A stretch of 55,164 nucleotides of DNA from Ruminococcus sp. (GTDB taxonomy: Bacteria > Bacillota > Clostridia > Oscillospirales > Ruminococcaceae). The stretch lies in assembly GCA_017450925.1 (NCBI GenBank), contig JAFSSS010000080.1, forward strand, positions 1 to 55,164, in the 5' to 3' direction. A program made the translations under genes and the position numbers. The notes under the pieces were generated by a model that was given only the letters and a program-made list of their open reading frames with translations, did no database searches and was not told where the DNA came from. This document shows, in pieces, positions 7,974 through 17,252 of the stretch (position 1 is its first letter; each line of letters starts with the position of its first letter).

Positions 7974-8729
7974 ATGAGTGAGAGAAATTCTGCTAAAGCA
8001 GAACACGCTCATCACCGTAAACATTCTTCGTCGAATAAGGTGCTGAGAACAGTTACATTTGTTCTCACACCTTTTTTGATGTTATTATTTGTTTTAGGTG
8101 TATTTCTGCTTGTTCTGCTCAAGCCTTACAATGACGCAAAGCCTTACATCAAGCTGGTATTCAGCAACGAGGTAACAAGGACTAACGGCGACTCTCAAGT
8201 CAACCTCTACCGCCCCGACGATCTGGAGCTGAATGTCAAGGAGATCGAGATCGAAAAGGACGAAGTAAAGGAGAGCCACACGATCGTATATCCTTATTAC
8301 GGCGATCTGTATGCTACACTCAACATTGAGAACGCGGGCATGAAGGATCTTCCCGTCTATTGCGGCTGTGCCGATGACCTGCTTGAAAAGGGAGTCGGCT
8401 GGTTCAACGGCTCCAACTACATCGGCAAAGTCGGCAACGTAGTTTTAGCTGCCCATAACCACACCTATTTCTATCTGCTGCCGCAGGTCAAGGAGGGCGA
8501 CATCGTTACCCTTGAGACCAGCTATGTCAAGATGACCTATATCGTCAAGGAGAAGGTCATTTATCACAAGAGCGACTTGACCTATGTTATGCCTATGGAC
8601 GGTACCGACAGGCTGACGATGTTCACCTGCTGGAACAACGGAATGCTGGGCATGAGTGATGAGCGTCTCGGCGTGATCTGCGACCTTGTTTCACGGGAGT
8701 GGAAGGAAGTTGAGGTGCCCAAGGAATGA
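7974..8729 (+). CDS. Sortase (transpeptidase)
   Basis: This 251-residue enzyme has one N-terminal membrane segment (about 28-49) and an extracellular sortase beta-barrel. The catalytic triad is visible: histidine in LAAHNHTYF (H161), cysteine in LTMFTCWN (C219) and arginine in DERLGVIC (R231). Sortases cleave the LPXTG motif of surface proteins and link them to the cell wall or into pili. The gene begins 15 bases after the LPNTG protein gene and overlaps the next gene by four bases (ATGA), so the three are surely co-expressed. Class assignment (A, B, D or E) is uncertain from inspection alone. Confidence 0.9.
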   Translation: MSERNSAKAEHAHHRKHSSSNKVLRTVTFVLTPFLMLLFVLGVFLLVLLKPYNDAKPYIKLVFSNEVTRTNGDSQVNLYRPDDLELNVKEIEIEKDEVKESHTIVYPYYGDLYATLNIENAGMKDLPVYCGCADDLLEKGVGWFNGSNYIGKVGNVVLAAHNHTYFYLLPQVKEGDIVTLETSYVKMTYIVKEKVIYHKSDLTYVMPMDGTDRLTMFTCWNNGMLGMSDERLGVICDLVSREWKEVEVPKE

Positions 8730-9640
8730 AAAGACTTTATCATTTCGTGCCGATGCTTGTGCTTTCGCTTTTTGCGGTGATCTTTCTGATACTTGCCGAG
8801 GCCTGTATTTTCGTGGATAACGTTTTTCTTGACTCTGACATCTATATGCAGGCAATGAACGAGAAGAACGTTACAGATTCAATGTATGATGAGCTGTGTA
8901 CCTACTTTGATTCTCTCTCCCATGCGACGGGAATACCCACCGAGGTGTTCACCGATCCGCTGGACAAGGAGGAGCTTTACACCTCTTCATTCAAGCTTCT
9001 GCAGGAGTCCATAAACTATCTGAAGGACAAGAATTCTCCCAAGCCCACGATCAACTACGACTACTCCAAGGTCGAGAAAAGCATAACCGACTATATCTCA
9101 AAGCACGCCGAGGAGAATAATATCGAGAAGAACGAGGAGTATCAAAAGCTTGTTGATAACACGGTCAACACTGCCAAAAAGCAGATTGAGAGCCGTTTTG
9201 ACGTAATGATGCTTTACACCCTGTCCAAGACCTCGGGTGCGGAAAAGCTGCACAATTACTCGTGGCTGTTCGGGATAGGTTCAAACGTATTCATCGGGCT
9301 TACGGTCATAATGCTTGTCATCATGGTCATCATCGACCGCCACCACCCGCGGGACTTCCCCTACTGGGGCGGCCTGCTGCTTGCAGTAACCGGATGCTTC
9401 TGGCTGGTGCCATCGGTCATACTGAAAAGCACCGATTTCTTCAGCACCTTTGCGATACGCAACGAATACATCTACAACTCGGTCACGGGAATGTTCAATC
9501 TTGCTCTTGACAAGATAATGAGAGTACAGATCATTCTTGCAATTATAGGATTTGTGCTTATAATATCAACGCTTGTGATCCACATAGTTTATCTGCACTA
9601 TCTGAAAACGCAGTACAGGAAAAATCACGGCAACGACTGA
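8726..9640 (+). CDS. Membrane protein with extracytoplasmic loop, sortase-associated
   Basis: This 304-residue protein is not recognised. It has an N-terminal membrane segment (about 8-30), a ~160-residue highly charged domain likely outside the cell (about 31-190, with lysine/glutamate-rich helices), then three further membrane segments near 190-215, 225-245 and 270-295, ending in a short basic tail. Its start overlaps the sortase stop, so it probably works with the sortase or its substrate, perhaps as a chaperone or anchor at the assembly site. That role is inference from gene order only. A strong terminator follows 15 bases after the stop. Confidence 0.7.
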   Translation: MKRLYHFVPMLVLSLFAVIFLILAEACIFVDNVFLDSDIYMQAMNEKNVTDSMYDELCTYFDSLSHATGIPTEVFTDPLDKEELYTSSFKLLQESINYLKDKNSPKPTINYDYSKVEKSITDYISKHAEENNIEKNEEYQKLVDNTVNTAKKQIESRFDVMMLYTLSKTSGAEKLHNYSWLFGIGSNVFIGLTVIMLVIMVIIDRHHPRDFPYWGGLLLAVTGCFWLVPSVILKSTDFFSTFAIRNEYIYNSVTGMFNLALDKIMRVQIILAIIGFVLIISTLVIHIVYLHYLKTQYRKNHGND

Positions 9641-9654
9641 CATATCAATTATAA

Positions 9655-9691
9655 ACAGGCATCCTGCCAAACAGCGGGATGCCTGTTTTTG
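9655..9691 (+). terminator. Terminator of sortase operon
   Basis: ACAGGCATCC (9655-9664) pairs perfectly with GGATGCCTGT (9677-9686), followed by TTTTT. It ends the three-gene sortase unit. Confidence 0.92.
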
Positions 9692-9704
9692 TCCTATATA
9701 CGCG

Positions 9705-9727
9705 AAAAAGACAGCCTATTGGCTGCC
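9705..9727 (-). terminator. Terminator candidate for pyrE operon
   Basis: On the minus strand GGCAGCC (9721-9727) and GGCTGTC (9710-9716) form a stem around AATA, followed by TTTTT (9705-9709). A second small inverted repeat, GCTAAGG/CCTTAGC, lies at 9766-9783. Confidence 0.55.
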
Positions 9728-9896
9728 TTCTTGCTTGTGTAAAAATTTTGGAGAGGATGAAACGAGCTAAGGGGATCCTTAGCAGTTTACAATTTCTTGT
9801 TCTTTTCTATTGTTCTACATATACTATTATACTCATTGCAGCAATAAATTCAAGAACAACGCAGTTACATTTTACTACAAATCAGTTACACGGACA

Positions 9897-10556
9897 TCAA
9901 TAATCCACACCGTAGTCCTCTCTGTACTTCTTCATGGCATCGAGATACTCCCTGCCCTCAACGATGCCGTCCTCGATAGCCTTTATGATATCCTTGATCG
10001 TGACTATAGAAAAGACCTTGATGCCAAACTCTGCCAGTGCATCCTGCACTGCGGAATTGTCAGAGGTAAGGGACTTCTCCATTCTGTCAACGGTGATGAC
10101 CATAGCGGTAACATCCACGTCAGCAGCGCTCTTCAGCTTTGGCAGCGACTCTCTAAGCGCCTTGCCGGAGGTCATGACATCGTCGATGATGATGACCTTT
10201 TCGCCGTCGGTCAGCTTTTTGCCTACGAACATACCGCCCTCGCCGTGATCCTTGGCCTCCTTGCGGTCAAAGCAGTAGGAGCAGTTGATGCCGTACTTCT
10301 GTGACAGTGCCACCACTGCCGACACCGCCAGCGGGATGCCCTTATAGGCAGGCCCGAAGAGCGTCTCTGCAGGGATCTTGTTCTCTGCGATACAGTCAGC
10401 ATAGAACCCGCCCAGCTTTGCAAGCTGCTCGCCGGTCTTATAGTTGCCGCAGTTGATGAAATAGGGTGCCTTTCGTCCGCTTTTCAGAGTGAAGTCTCCG
10501 AAGGTCAGCACTCCGCTTTCTGTCATGAACTTGATGAATTCTTCCTTGTAGGTCAT
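9897..10556 (-). CDS. pyrE: Orotate phosphoribosyltransferase
   Basis: This 219-residue enzyme converts orotate and PRPP to orotidine 5'-phosphate in de novo pyrimidine synthesis. Visible features are the substrate region FTLKSGRKAPYFINCGNY, the ETLFGPAYKGIPLA segment and the PRPP-binding loop VIIIDDVMTSGKAL with its intact acidic pair. ATG 10556 is chosen because AAAGGAAG precedes it; an upstream in-frame start would run through a 27-base palindrome. It is the last gene of a long minus-strand run. No other pyrimidine gene is in the window, so pyrE is separated from any pyr operon here. Confidence 0.93.
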   Translation of the reverse strand: MTYKEEFIKFMTESGVLTFGDFTLKSGRKAPYFINCGNYKTGEQLAKLGGFYADCIAENKIPAETLFGPAYKGIPLAVSAVVALSQKYGINCSYCFDRKEAKDHGEGGMFVGKKLTDGEKVIIIDDVMTSGKALRESLPKLKSAADVDVTAMVITVDRMEKSLTSDNSAVQDALAEFGIKVFSIVTIKDIIKAIEDGIVEGREYLDAMKKYREDYGVDY

Positions 10557-10575
10557 TTTTATCTTCCTTTCTGGT

Positions 10576-10602
10576 GTATAGGCGGCTATTAGCCGCCTAT
10601 AC
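10576..10602. repeat. 27-bp perfect palindrome with REP core
   Basis: Thirteen-base arms surround a single central T. The core GGCGGCTATTAGCCGCC (10581-10597) is identical to 26831-26847 inside the RAYT transposase gene. The element lies between the clpE-like stop and the pyrE ribosome site, outside any gene, with no T tract, so it is a REP-type element rather than a simple terminator. Confidence 0.75.
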
Positions 10603-10618
10603 AAAACAATTTGCCAAT

Positions 10619-12925
10619 TTACAGAATATCCAGCCTAAGCTCTCCGTCCTCGGCAGTAAGTCCAACGGCATTCACACTGCCCTCGCCCTTGTCGATAAGC
10701 AGCTCGGCCACCTTGTCCTCCACCTCGGCGCGGATGTAATGCCTGATATCACGGGCGCCCAGCTTGCCGCCGTGGGTCTTTGAGGCGATAAGAGCCTTTG
10801 CCTTGTCATCGTAGGCAAAGGAGATACCGTTCTCAGAAAGCGGCTGCTTCATCTCGTCAAGCATAAGTCCTGCGATCTTGGCGTAATCCTCCTCGGTCAG
10901 CGGGTCGAATACCACGATCTCATCCACACGTCCGAGGAACTCAGGACGCAGGAACTCACGCAGCGCCTTTGTGGCTCGCTCCTCCGAGATCTCCGCATCC
11001 GACTTGTTGAACCCGACTCCCGATTCTTTGGAGGTCGAGCCGGCGTTTGATGTCATAACGATCACCGTGTTCTCAAAGGAAACGCTCCGACCCTGTGAGT
11101 CCCGCAGACGACCCTCGTCAAGGATCTGCAGCATGATGTTCATTACGTCGGGATGCGCCTTCTCTATCTCGTCGAACAGTATCACCGAATAGGGTCTCCT
11201 GCGAACCTTCTCCGTAAGCTGCCCAGCCTCGTCAAAGCCCACATATCCCGGAGGCGAGCCGATCAGCTTCGACACCGAATGCTTCTCCATGTACTCCGAC
11301 ATATCTATGCGGATTATAGGCTCGGTAGCATCAAACAGCTCCTCGCCCAGCACCTTTACAAGCTCCGTCTTTCCGACGCCGGTGGGTCCCACAAAGATGA
11401 ATGATGCCGGTCTCCGACGCTTTGAAAGCTGGACTCTCGTCCGCTTGATAGCCTTAACCACCTTGTCAACTGCCCTGTCCTGTCCGATGATCCGCTTGCT
11501 CATAGCCGCCTTGAGGCCTCTGATCTTCTCATACTGCGTCTCAACGATCTTGTTCGCAGGGATGCCCGTCCACATCTCGATAACGGTGGATATATCCGCA
11601 TCCGTCACTTGAAGATCGGTCACCGCCCTTTCGACCTCCTTGAGGCGGTTTTCCAGACGCATTATCTCGGCCTTTTCCTCTGCCAGCTTTTCGTAGTCCG
11701 GCTCGGAGCTGCCCTCGATAGCATCCGCCGCCTCGCGGTGAGCCTTAAGCTCGATGTTAAGGCGGTCATACTCCGCCAGCTCCTTGCTGCCTATGCTCGC
11801 CACGGCACAGGCTTCATCCAGCAGGTCTATAGCCTTGTCCGGAAGAAAACGGTCGTTGATGTATCTCTCGGACAGGACTGCACACATCCGCAGACAATGC
11901 TCCGAAATGTTCACCCGATGATGTGCTGTATAGTATTTAGCTATACCCTTCAGCACCTCGACCGTGTCCTCAACTGTCGGCTCTCCGACCGTCACCGGCT
12001 GAAAGCGCCTCTCCAACGCCGAGTCCTTTTCAATATACTTTCTGTATTCCTTGAAGGTGGTGGCTCCGATGACCTGCACCTCGCCTCTCGAAAGAGCAGG
12101 CTTCAAGATGTTTGCCGCGTTCATGGAGCCCTCGCTGTCGCCTGCGCCCACAAGATTGTGTACCTCGTCGATAAACAGGATAACATTTCCCTCGCGCTTG
12201 ACCTCCTCAACAAGGCCCTTGCAGCGGCTCTCGAACTGTCCGCGGAACTGCGTCCCCGCTACCAAAGCAGTCAGATCAAGCAGATATATCTCCTTGCCCT
12301 TTATGCGGAAGGGCACGTCACCCGCAACGATCCTCTGGGCGATGCCCTCGGCAATAGCCGTCTTGCCCACGCCGGGCTCGCCTATCAGACAGGGATTGTT
12401 CTTCTGCCGACGGGAGAGTATCTGAACCACCCGGGCGATCTCGGTGTCACGGCCGATGATGTTGTCAAGCTCACCGTTTCTGGCCTTCTCGGTAAGATTT
12501 GTGCAGTAGTTGTTTAGGAATTTGAGTTCCTTTTTCTTATCCTTCTTTGCTTCGCGGCTGCGCTTGGTCTGGCCGCCCTCGTCACGTCCGCCCTGCTTTG
12601 CAGGCGGCTGGGCATCGGAATTTACGGGAACGCCGCCCAGCCCTCCGAAAAGCTGACTAAGGAAGCCGGGCATAGTGCCGCTGCCCCCCATTTCAAAATC
12701 ATTCCCGTCATTCAGCTCCATAAGCTGGTCGGTCATATTCTTTATCTCTTCATCAGAGATACCGAGCATTTTTTTGAAATCCTCCGACTGGGTAACTCCC
12801 AGCTCACAGGCGCACTGCAGGCACAGTGCCTGATGCTTTTTCTCCTTTGGATTGTTGGGATCAAGCTGCGATATGAACATTACCGCCGGTCTCTTTCCGC
12901 ATTTTGAACATAAAACCTGTTCCAT
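10619..12925 (-). CDS. ClpE-like AAA+ unfoldase with N-terminal zinc finger
   Basis: This 768-residue Hsp100 protein has an N-terminal zinc-binding motif with two CxxC pairs (C6/C9 and C35/C38), a glycine-rich linker, and two AAA+ modules. The first has Walker A GEPGVGKT (182-189) and VILFIDEVHNLVGAG; the second has GPTGVGKT (near 512) and SVILFDEIEKAHPDV, followed by the C-terminal small domain. This layout matches ClpE, which unfolds substrates for the ClpP protease and refolds aggregates. It lacks the ClpC-type N-domain repeats. A UVR-type coiled middle region lies near 400-430. It sits between cvpA and pyrE. No ctsR/mcsAB genes are adjacent, unlike clpC operons. Confidence 0.88.
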   Translation of the reverse strand: MEQVLCSKCGKRPAVMFISQLDPNNPKEKKHQALCLQCACELGVTQSEDFKKMLGISDEEIKNMTDQLMELNDGNDFEMGGSGTMPGFLSQLFGGLGGVPVNSDAQPPAKQGGRDEGGQTKRSREAKKDKKKELKFLNNYCTNLTEKARNGELDNIIGRDTEIARVVQILSRRQKNNPCLIGEPGVGKTAIAEGIAQRIVAGDVPFRIKGKEIYLLDLTALVAGTQFRGQFESRCKGLVEEVKREGNVILFIDEVHNLVGAGDSEGSMNAANILKPALSRGEVQVIGATTFKEYRKYIEKDSALERRFQPVTVGEPTVEDTVEVLKGIAKYYTAHHRVNISEHCLRMCAVLSERYINDRFLPDKAIDLLDEACAVASIGSKELAEYDRLNIELKAHREAADAIEGSSEPDYEKLAEEKAEIMRLENRLKEVERAVTDLQVTDADISTVIEMWTGIPANKIVETQYEKIRGLKAAMSKRIIGQDRAVDKVVKAIKRTRVQLSKRRRPASFIFVGPTGVGKTELVKVLGEELFDATEPIIRIDMSEYMEKHSVSKLIGSPPGYVGFDEAGQLTEKVRRRPYSVILFDEIEKAHPDVMNIMLQILDEGRLRDSQGRSVSFENTVIVMTSNAGSTSKESGVGFNKSDAEISEERATKALREFLRPEFLGRVDEIVVFDPLTEEDYAKIAGLMLDEMKQPLSENGISFAYDDKAKALIASKTHGGKLGARDIRHYIRAEVEDKVAELLIDKGEGSVNAVGLTAEDGELRLDIL

Positions 12926-12971
12926 ATATTTCTCCTTTCCCTGTTGTTTTCGCTGTATGGATCATCGGCCT

Positions 12972-13841
12972 TTACTTATAAAACAGGCCGAAGAATAAAC
13001 CGAACACCTTGCTGTCCTCAAACACCTGCGGGTCAATGACGGTATCCGACTTGACGATCGCCGAGAATATTGCCGCCAGCAGCAGCACATAAAGCAGTCC
13101 CTTGACAATTCCCGCAATAAGTCCCAGCCACTTGTTGGCACCCGATATCACCGGCAGGTGATCCAGCACTCCCGCCAGCCTGAACACTATAGACACAACG
13201 ATCTCCAGCAGGATAAACAGCAATATGAAGATCACATATCTGATAACAGTCGTCATAACGCCGTCAATGATATTATAGACAAGATAGTGAACGCCCTTTT
13301 CGTTACCGTTATCAGATGCAAAGGCTCTCACCAGATCATAGGCCTTGCCGGCTGAAAGCGACAGCCTCTCGCCGATAGTTTCGTGATCCTTGACCTCTGC
13401 CTCCTTGGCAAGGATGCTGCCGAAGCCCTTGTCGAAAAAGCTTTCGGACTTTTCCTTCAGCTCCGCCGCCTGCTTGTCGCTGGCACCGGCGGACTTCACT
13501 GTCCGCTCAAGCGCCGCCGGGATGCTTCCCGGGTCGGAAAGAGCTTTTTTCAGCTGCTTATCGTCAAGCTGAACGTTCACGCCCATGTCCCTAAGCGCCC
13601 CTCTGACAGCGTCCGTTATGCTGAAATCGTCGAACTTTCCCAGCAGCGACTTTTCCATTTTCGGCGCCACTATATTATTGTATGCAGGCCCCGCTGCCAT
13701 ATCAGATATCACAAGGGCGACCACAACGCAGGCCACTGTTCCCAGCATTCTGATAACATAGCGGATAAAGCCCCTTCTGTATCCGATGAAAGCGGTAACC
13801 GCAATAATTACAAATACCAGTACATCCAGCAATATTGACAT
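12972..13841 (-). CDS. CvpA family membrane protein
   Basis: This 289-residue protein shows the CvpA pattern: an N-terminal hydrophobic hairpin starting LLDVLVFVIIAVTAFIGYRRGFIRYVIRMLG, a long soluble insert (about 55-185) and two more membrane segments (about 195-220 and 240-265). CvpA proteins are linked to colicin V production and envelope maintenance, but their biochemical role is not settled. The gene lies 14 bases after the DUF5711-like gene and 46 bases before the clpE-like gene. The central insert (about 130 residues, lysine/aspartate-rich) is longer than in the short enterobacterial CvpA. Confidence 0.8.
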   Translation of the reverse strand: MSILLDVLVFVIIAVTAFIGYRRGFIRYVIRMLGTVACVVVALVISDMAAGPAYNNIVAPKMEKSLLGKFDDFSITDAVRGALRDMGVNVQLDDKQLKKALSDPGSIPAALERTVKSAGASDKQAAELKEKSESFFDKGFGSILAKEAEVKDHETIGERLSLSAGKAYDLVRAFASDNGNEKGVHYLVYNIIDGVMTTVIRYVIFILLFILLEIVVSIVFRLAGVLDHLPVISGANKWLGLIAGIVKGLLYVLLLAAIFSAIVKSDTVIDPQVFEDSKVFGLFFGLFYK

Positions 13842-13855
13842 AGCTTATCCTTTCA

Positions 13856-15619
13856 TCATGTCTTGAAGATCAGCTTGCTGATCTCGTGCCTGTCGATAAA
13901 GTAAGCCGCGTTCTCGCTGTAAACGAAATCGCTGTGATCGTTAGAAACAGCCGCAGTCGATACCAGCGAGCCGTCGGGGCCGTAGGCATCCAGCTTATCC
14001 GAGCCAAGCACAAAGGCCATGCCGTCAAAGCAGTGTACCTTTTTGATGCTGCCCTCGCTGCTTTCAATGATCTTGGGCTTCAGCTCCAAATTATCTGCCG
14101 AGAACATATAGACATTTGTTCCGCCGCTCACATTATTGCAGGCAGCACACACGCACTCCGCGCTAAGGTCAAACGAGGCCGGCGTAACGTTGAATTCATA
14201 GCTGCTAAGTGAACGGCAGCTTTGAGAAAGCAGCCACAGTCTGTCCTCGCCCATAGCCCAGATGTTACCGTCCTTGGTCTCACAGGCCCTTAGTATAAAG
14301 CCCTCAAGCTTGTCGCTTTCGGAAACGCTGCCGCTTTTGGTCATATCTATCCTGTGGATCACCGATGAAAGCTTTCCGCCGGCAGCACTGAAGGTAGTGA
14401 CGATAAGGCCGCTGCCGTCGCCGGTGAAGCATACATCAAGGACGCGGTCGCCGTTGGACCAGTGATACACATCCTCGCCGTTCTTGTCGTAAACATTCAC
14501 GGTGACGATATACTTGCTGTCCTGTGAAACAACAGCCACGTTCCCGTTGGAGGCTATGCTCCCCAGCAGCACGGTGCCGTTCACCTGCTTCTCGAACATA
14601 AGCCCGCTCTTGCTGTAGAGCTTGAAGCCGGTGCCGCCGAAATCAAAGCAGAGCATCCTCTTGCCGCTGGAGCGTATCTCCGGGCTGCCGCAGCCGTGAT
14701 AAACGGAGTCTCTTAGCTTGCCGCCCGTGTCATAGGTCGTTATATGACTGGCATCGGCAGAAACGATGCTGCCGTCCAGACTGATGAGCTGTCTTACAGT
14801 CGAATCGCCCGTATCGAGCGGGAAATTTCCGGCCTGCTCGGTGCTGTCGTTGACGATAGTTTCATGCGGCTTGTCAAGTATGCCCTCCAGCTTCGGGATC
14901 CAAAGTCCTTTTGTGAAGAACACCCCCGCAGCCACGGCAGCGACCGCCAGCAGTATGATAAGCCGTTTAGTCCGCTTTTTGGACTTCAGCTTATTCCTTG
15001 CCCGGCGGAAATCCTCCATATCAACGGTCTCCTCCGCCGCCTTTTTCGCGGCGGGAGAGGAACCGGGCTTGGTTTTCTTCCTTCCCGCAGGGTGATCCTT
15101 TCCCCTGCCCGGCCTTTCAGCCGAGGCCTTCCTGCTGCCTGTCTGCTTTTTGCCGGACGAAGGAGAGCCCTTCTTCTTTTTCTTTTTGCCGCTGCCCTGT
15201 CCCTTTGCATGACGCTCGGCATGGGCTCTTTTACGGTCGGCGATCTCGTCGGCCGAAAGCGCTGTGTTGCGCCGGTGTTCGATCATCCTGCGGCGGACCT
15301 CCGCCTCATCCACAGATTCCCTTTCGGGCTCCGGCTCATTAACAGGCTCCGGCTCGTCGGCTGTTTCGTGATGCGCCGGTTCGTCCTGCTCGGCATCCGG
15401 GCTGTCCAGTTCAGAAAAGATATTGACCAGCTTTTTGCCGGCATCAGCCTCCTCCGACGGCAGCTTGGCGCTTGCCGGGACGGCAGTCTCCTCCGCCGGG
15501 GCATCGGTCTCGGCAAGGATCTCCTCGGGCTCTGTATCTATTGTCACCTCCGCAGAGGCTTCCCGATCCTTTTCGGTCTCCTCCTCGGGAGTATTGTTTA
15601 CATTTTCGTTGTCGTTCAT
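13856..15619 (-). CDS. DUF5711-like membrane-anchored propeller protein
   Basis: This 587-residue protein begins with ~200 residues of very acidic, then very basic low-complexity sequence (a lysine-rich stretch near 145-200), followed by a single membrane segment at about 219-240. The remaining ~340 residues repeat short beta-strand motifs such as SLDGSIVSAD, SSGKRMLCFDFGG and SNGNVAVVSQDSKY, consistent with an extracytoplasmic beta-propeller. The architecture matches the clostridial DUF5711 family, of unknown function. It is flanked by truA (20 bases) and cvpA (14 bases) on the same strand. The charged N-terminus would lie in the cytosol. Confidence 0.65.
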   Translation of the reverse strand: MNDNENVNNTPEEETEKDREASAEVTIDTEPEEILAETDAPAEETAVPASAKLPSEEADAGKKLVNIFSELDSPDAEQDEPAHHETADEPEPVNEPEPERESVDEAEVRRRMIEHRRNTALSADEIADRKRAHAERHAKGQGSGKKKKKKGSPSSGKKQTGSRKASAERPGRGKDHPAGRKKTKPGSSPAAKKAAEETVDMEDFRRARNKLKSKKRTKRLIILLAVAAVAAGVFFTKGLWIPKLEGILDKPHETIVNDSTEQAGNFPLDTGDSTVRQLISLDGSIVSADASHITTYDTGGKLRDSVYHGCGSPEIRSSGKRMLCFDFGGTGFKLYSKSGLMFEKQVNGTVLLGSIASNGNVAVVSQDSKYIVTVNVYDKNGEDVYHWSNGDRVLDVCFTGDGSGLIVTTFSAAGGKLSSVIHRIDMTKSGSVSESDKLEGFILRACETKDGNIWAMGEDRLWLLSQSCRSLSSYEFNVTPASFDLSAECVCAACNNVSGGTNVYMFSADNLELKPKIIESSEGSIKKVHCFDGMAFVLGSDKLDAYGPDGSLVSTAAVSNDHSDFVYSENAAYFIDRHEISKLIFKT

Positions 15620-15639
15620 ATTTCCTGCCTCTGTTTATT

Positions 15640-16374
15640 TCAGTAGAACACTCTGTTAAGGTACAGCCCGCCGGGCTCGACGGTCTTTCCCGCCAGTGTT
15701 CGGTCACGGCTCTCTATCAGCCGCGGTATGCTACCCTTCGGGAGCTTTCCCTCGCCGATATACAAAAGCGTTCCCACTGTTATCCTTACCATATTGTACA
15801 AAAAACCGCTGCCCGAAACGGTGAACCTGACCAGATCACCCTCGCGGCGGACATCATAGGAATATATCTCTCTTACGGTATTCTCCTTGTCGCAGTCAGC
15901 GCTGCAAAAGGCCTTGAAGTCATGCTCGCCGATGAAGTCCTTTGCCTCTCTGTCCAGAAGCTCCGCATCTATGGGGTATCTCCACCGCATAGCCGTATCC
16001 TTATAAAACGGATCCTTTATCTCGCTGTTATGGACGATATATAGATACTCCTTGCCCCTGCAGCTGAACCGCGCGTGGAAATCCGCAGGCATCTCTCTGC
16101 ATTCCCGGACGGCGATATCTCCGGGCAGACGGTCATTCAGCCCTCTTATCAGACCCATAGGCGGGATAGTCGTCTCCGTGCCGAAGGTAAGGCAATAGGT
16201 CTTTGCGTGAACGCCGGCATCTGTCCGCGAACAGCCGTTCACAGTGATATCCTCGCCGAGCAGCCCCGAAAGCGACTCCTCCACCACCTGCTGGACGGTG
16301 AGAGCATTGTTCTGACGCTGCCACCCGTGGTATGCAGACCCGTTATATGCCAGTGTAAGCAGCAGGTTCCTCAT
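15640..16374 (-). CDS. truA: tRNA pseudouridine(38-40) synthase TruA
   Basis: This 244-residue enzyme isomerises uridines 38-40 in the tRNA anticodon arm. It contains the catalytic motif GCSRTDAGVHAK with the essential aspartate (D52), the FHARFSCRGKEYLY segment and the GSGFLYNMVRITVGTLL motif. The start at 16374 overlaps the ecfT stop by four bases (ATGA); a longer in-frame extension upstream would add 49 cysteine- and glycine-rich residues without family similarity. The ecfT-truA pairing is the standard Firmicutes order. Confidence 0.94.
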   Translation of the reverse strand: MRNLLLTLAYNGSAYHGWQRQNNALTVQQVVEESLSGLLGEDITVNGCSRTDAGVHAKTYCLTFGTETTIPPMGLIRGLNDRLPGDIAVRECREMPADFHARFSCRGKEYLYIVHNSEIKDPFYKDTAMRWRYPIDAELLDREAKDFIGEHDFKAFCSADCDKENTVREIYSYDVRREGDLVRFTVSGSGFLYNMVRITVGTLLYIGEGKLPKGSIPRLIESRDRTLAGKTVEPGGLYLNRVFY

Positions 16375-17192
16375 ACCGCCGCTCCCTGTGACACAAGGCG
16401 GTTCACCACTACTACTCCCGCAATGAAGGCCGCCACAACAAGCGCACCGATCAGATCGACGAGGTGCATTTTCAGCTGCTTCATCCGCGTTCTGCCCTCG
16501 CCGCCGTGATAGCAGCGGCATTCCATAGCCAGCGCCAGCTCCTCTGCCCGCCGAAACGACGACACGAACAGCGGTATCAGTATGGGTATCAGCGCCTTTG
16601 CCCGCTTGAACACCGACCCTGTCTCCATATCGGCGCCTCTTGCCTTCTGTGCCGACATGATCTTGTCAGTCTCTTCGATAAGTGTCGGGATGAACCGCAA
16701 AGCAATAGTCATCATCATTGCCAGCTCATGCACCGGCACTTTAATCTTTTTCAGCGGCGAGAGCAGCCGCTCCAGTCCGTCGGTCAGATCAATGGGCGAG
16801 GTGGTGTAGGTCAGCAGTGAGCTGCCGATTATCAAGCAGATAATCCTAATGCTCATGAACACTGCCGTATTCACGCCCTCGGAGGTTATCTTTATGAATT
16901 TCCACTCCCAGTAAACATCACCAGATCTTACAAAGAACAGGTTCAGTATGGATGTGAAAATAATGATAGGCATTATGGGCTTAAGGCTTTTGAGTATCAT
17001 CCTAAACGGGATCCGTGAGATCACATAGATCAAGATAGTAAAAGCCACCCCAACGCACAGGCTGTATATATTTCCCGCCAAAAACAGCATCACGATGAAC
17101 GCGATAGTCAGCAGCAGCTTAACGCGGCTGTCCATTCGGTGTATCGGTGATGTTCCCGGGAAGAACTGTCCGATAGTAATATCCTTTAACAA
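16371..17192 (-). CDS. ecfT: Energy-coupling factor transporter transmembrane protein EcfT
   Basis: This 273-residue integral membrane protein is the T component that couples ATP hydrolysis by EcfA proteins to vitamin-binding S components. It shows the family's five to six hydrophobic segments, the N-terminal SPIHRMDSRVKLL motif and the two coupling-helix motifs around KARGADMET (near 190) and AMECRCYHGGEGRT (near 240). It sits between yoaK and truA on the minus strand. The usual upstream neighbour would be an EcfA subunit; here a YoaK-type membrane gene intervenes. No S component is seen in the window. Confidence 0.92.
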   Translation of the reverse strand: MLKDITIGQFFPGTSPIHRMDSRVKLLLTIAFIVMLFLAGNIYSLCVGVAFTILIYVISRIPFRMILKSLKPIMPIIIFTSILNLFFVRSGDVYWEWKFIKITSEGVNTAVFMSIRIICLIIGSSLLTYTTSPIDLTDGLERLLSPLKKIKVPVHELAMMMTIALRFIPTLIEETDKIMSAQKARGADMETGSVFKRAKALIPILIPLFVSSFRRAEELALAMECRCYHGGEGRTRMKQLKMHLVDLIGALVVAAFIAGVVVVNRLVSQGAAV

Positions 17193-17252
17193 GCTTTTCT
17201 CCTTTATACTTTCCTTGAACGCATATCCTTACCAGTTATGTATGCCGCGGGT

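Noticed and set aside
15640..16521. Longer truA with a cysteine-rich 49-residue N-terminal extension
   Set aside because: The extension reads through ecfT in another frame, and the shorter start overlaps the ecfT stop as ATGA, which is the usual order.
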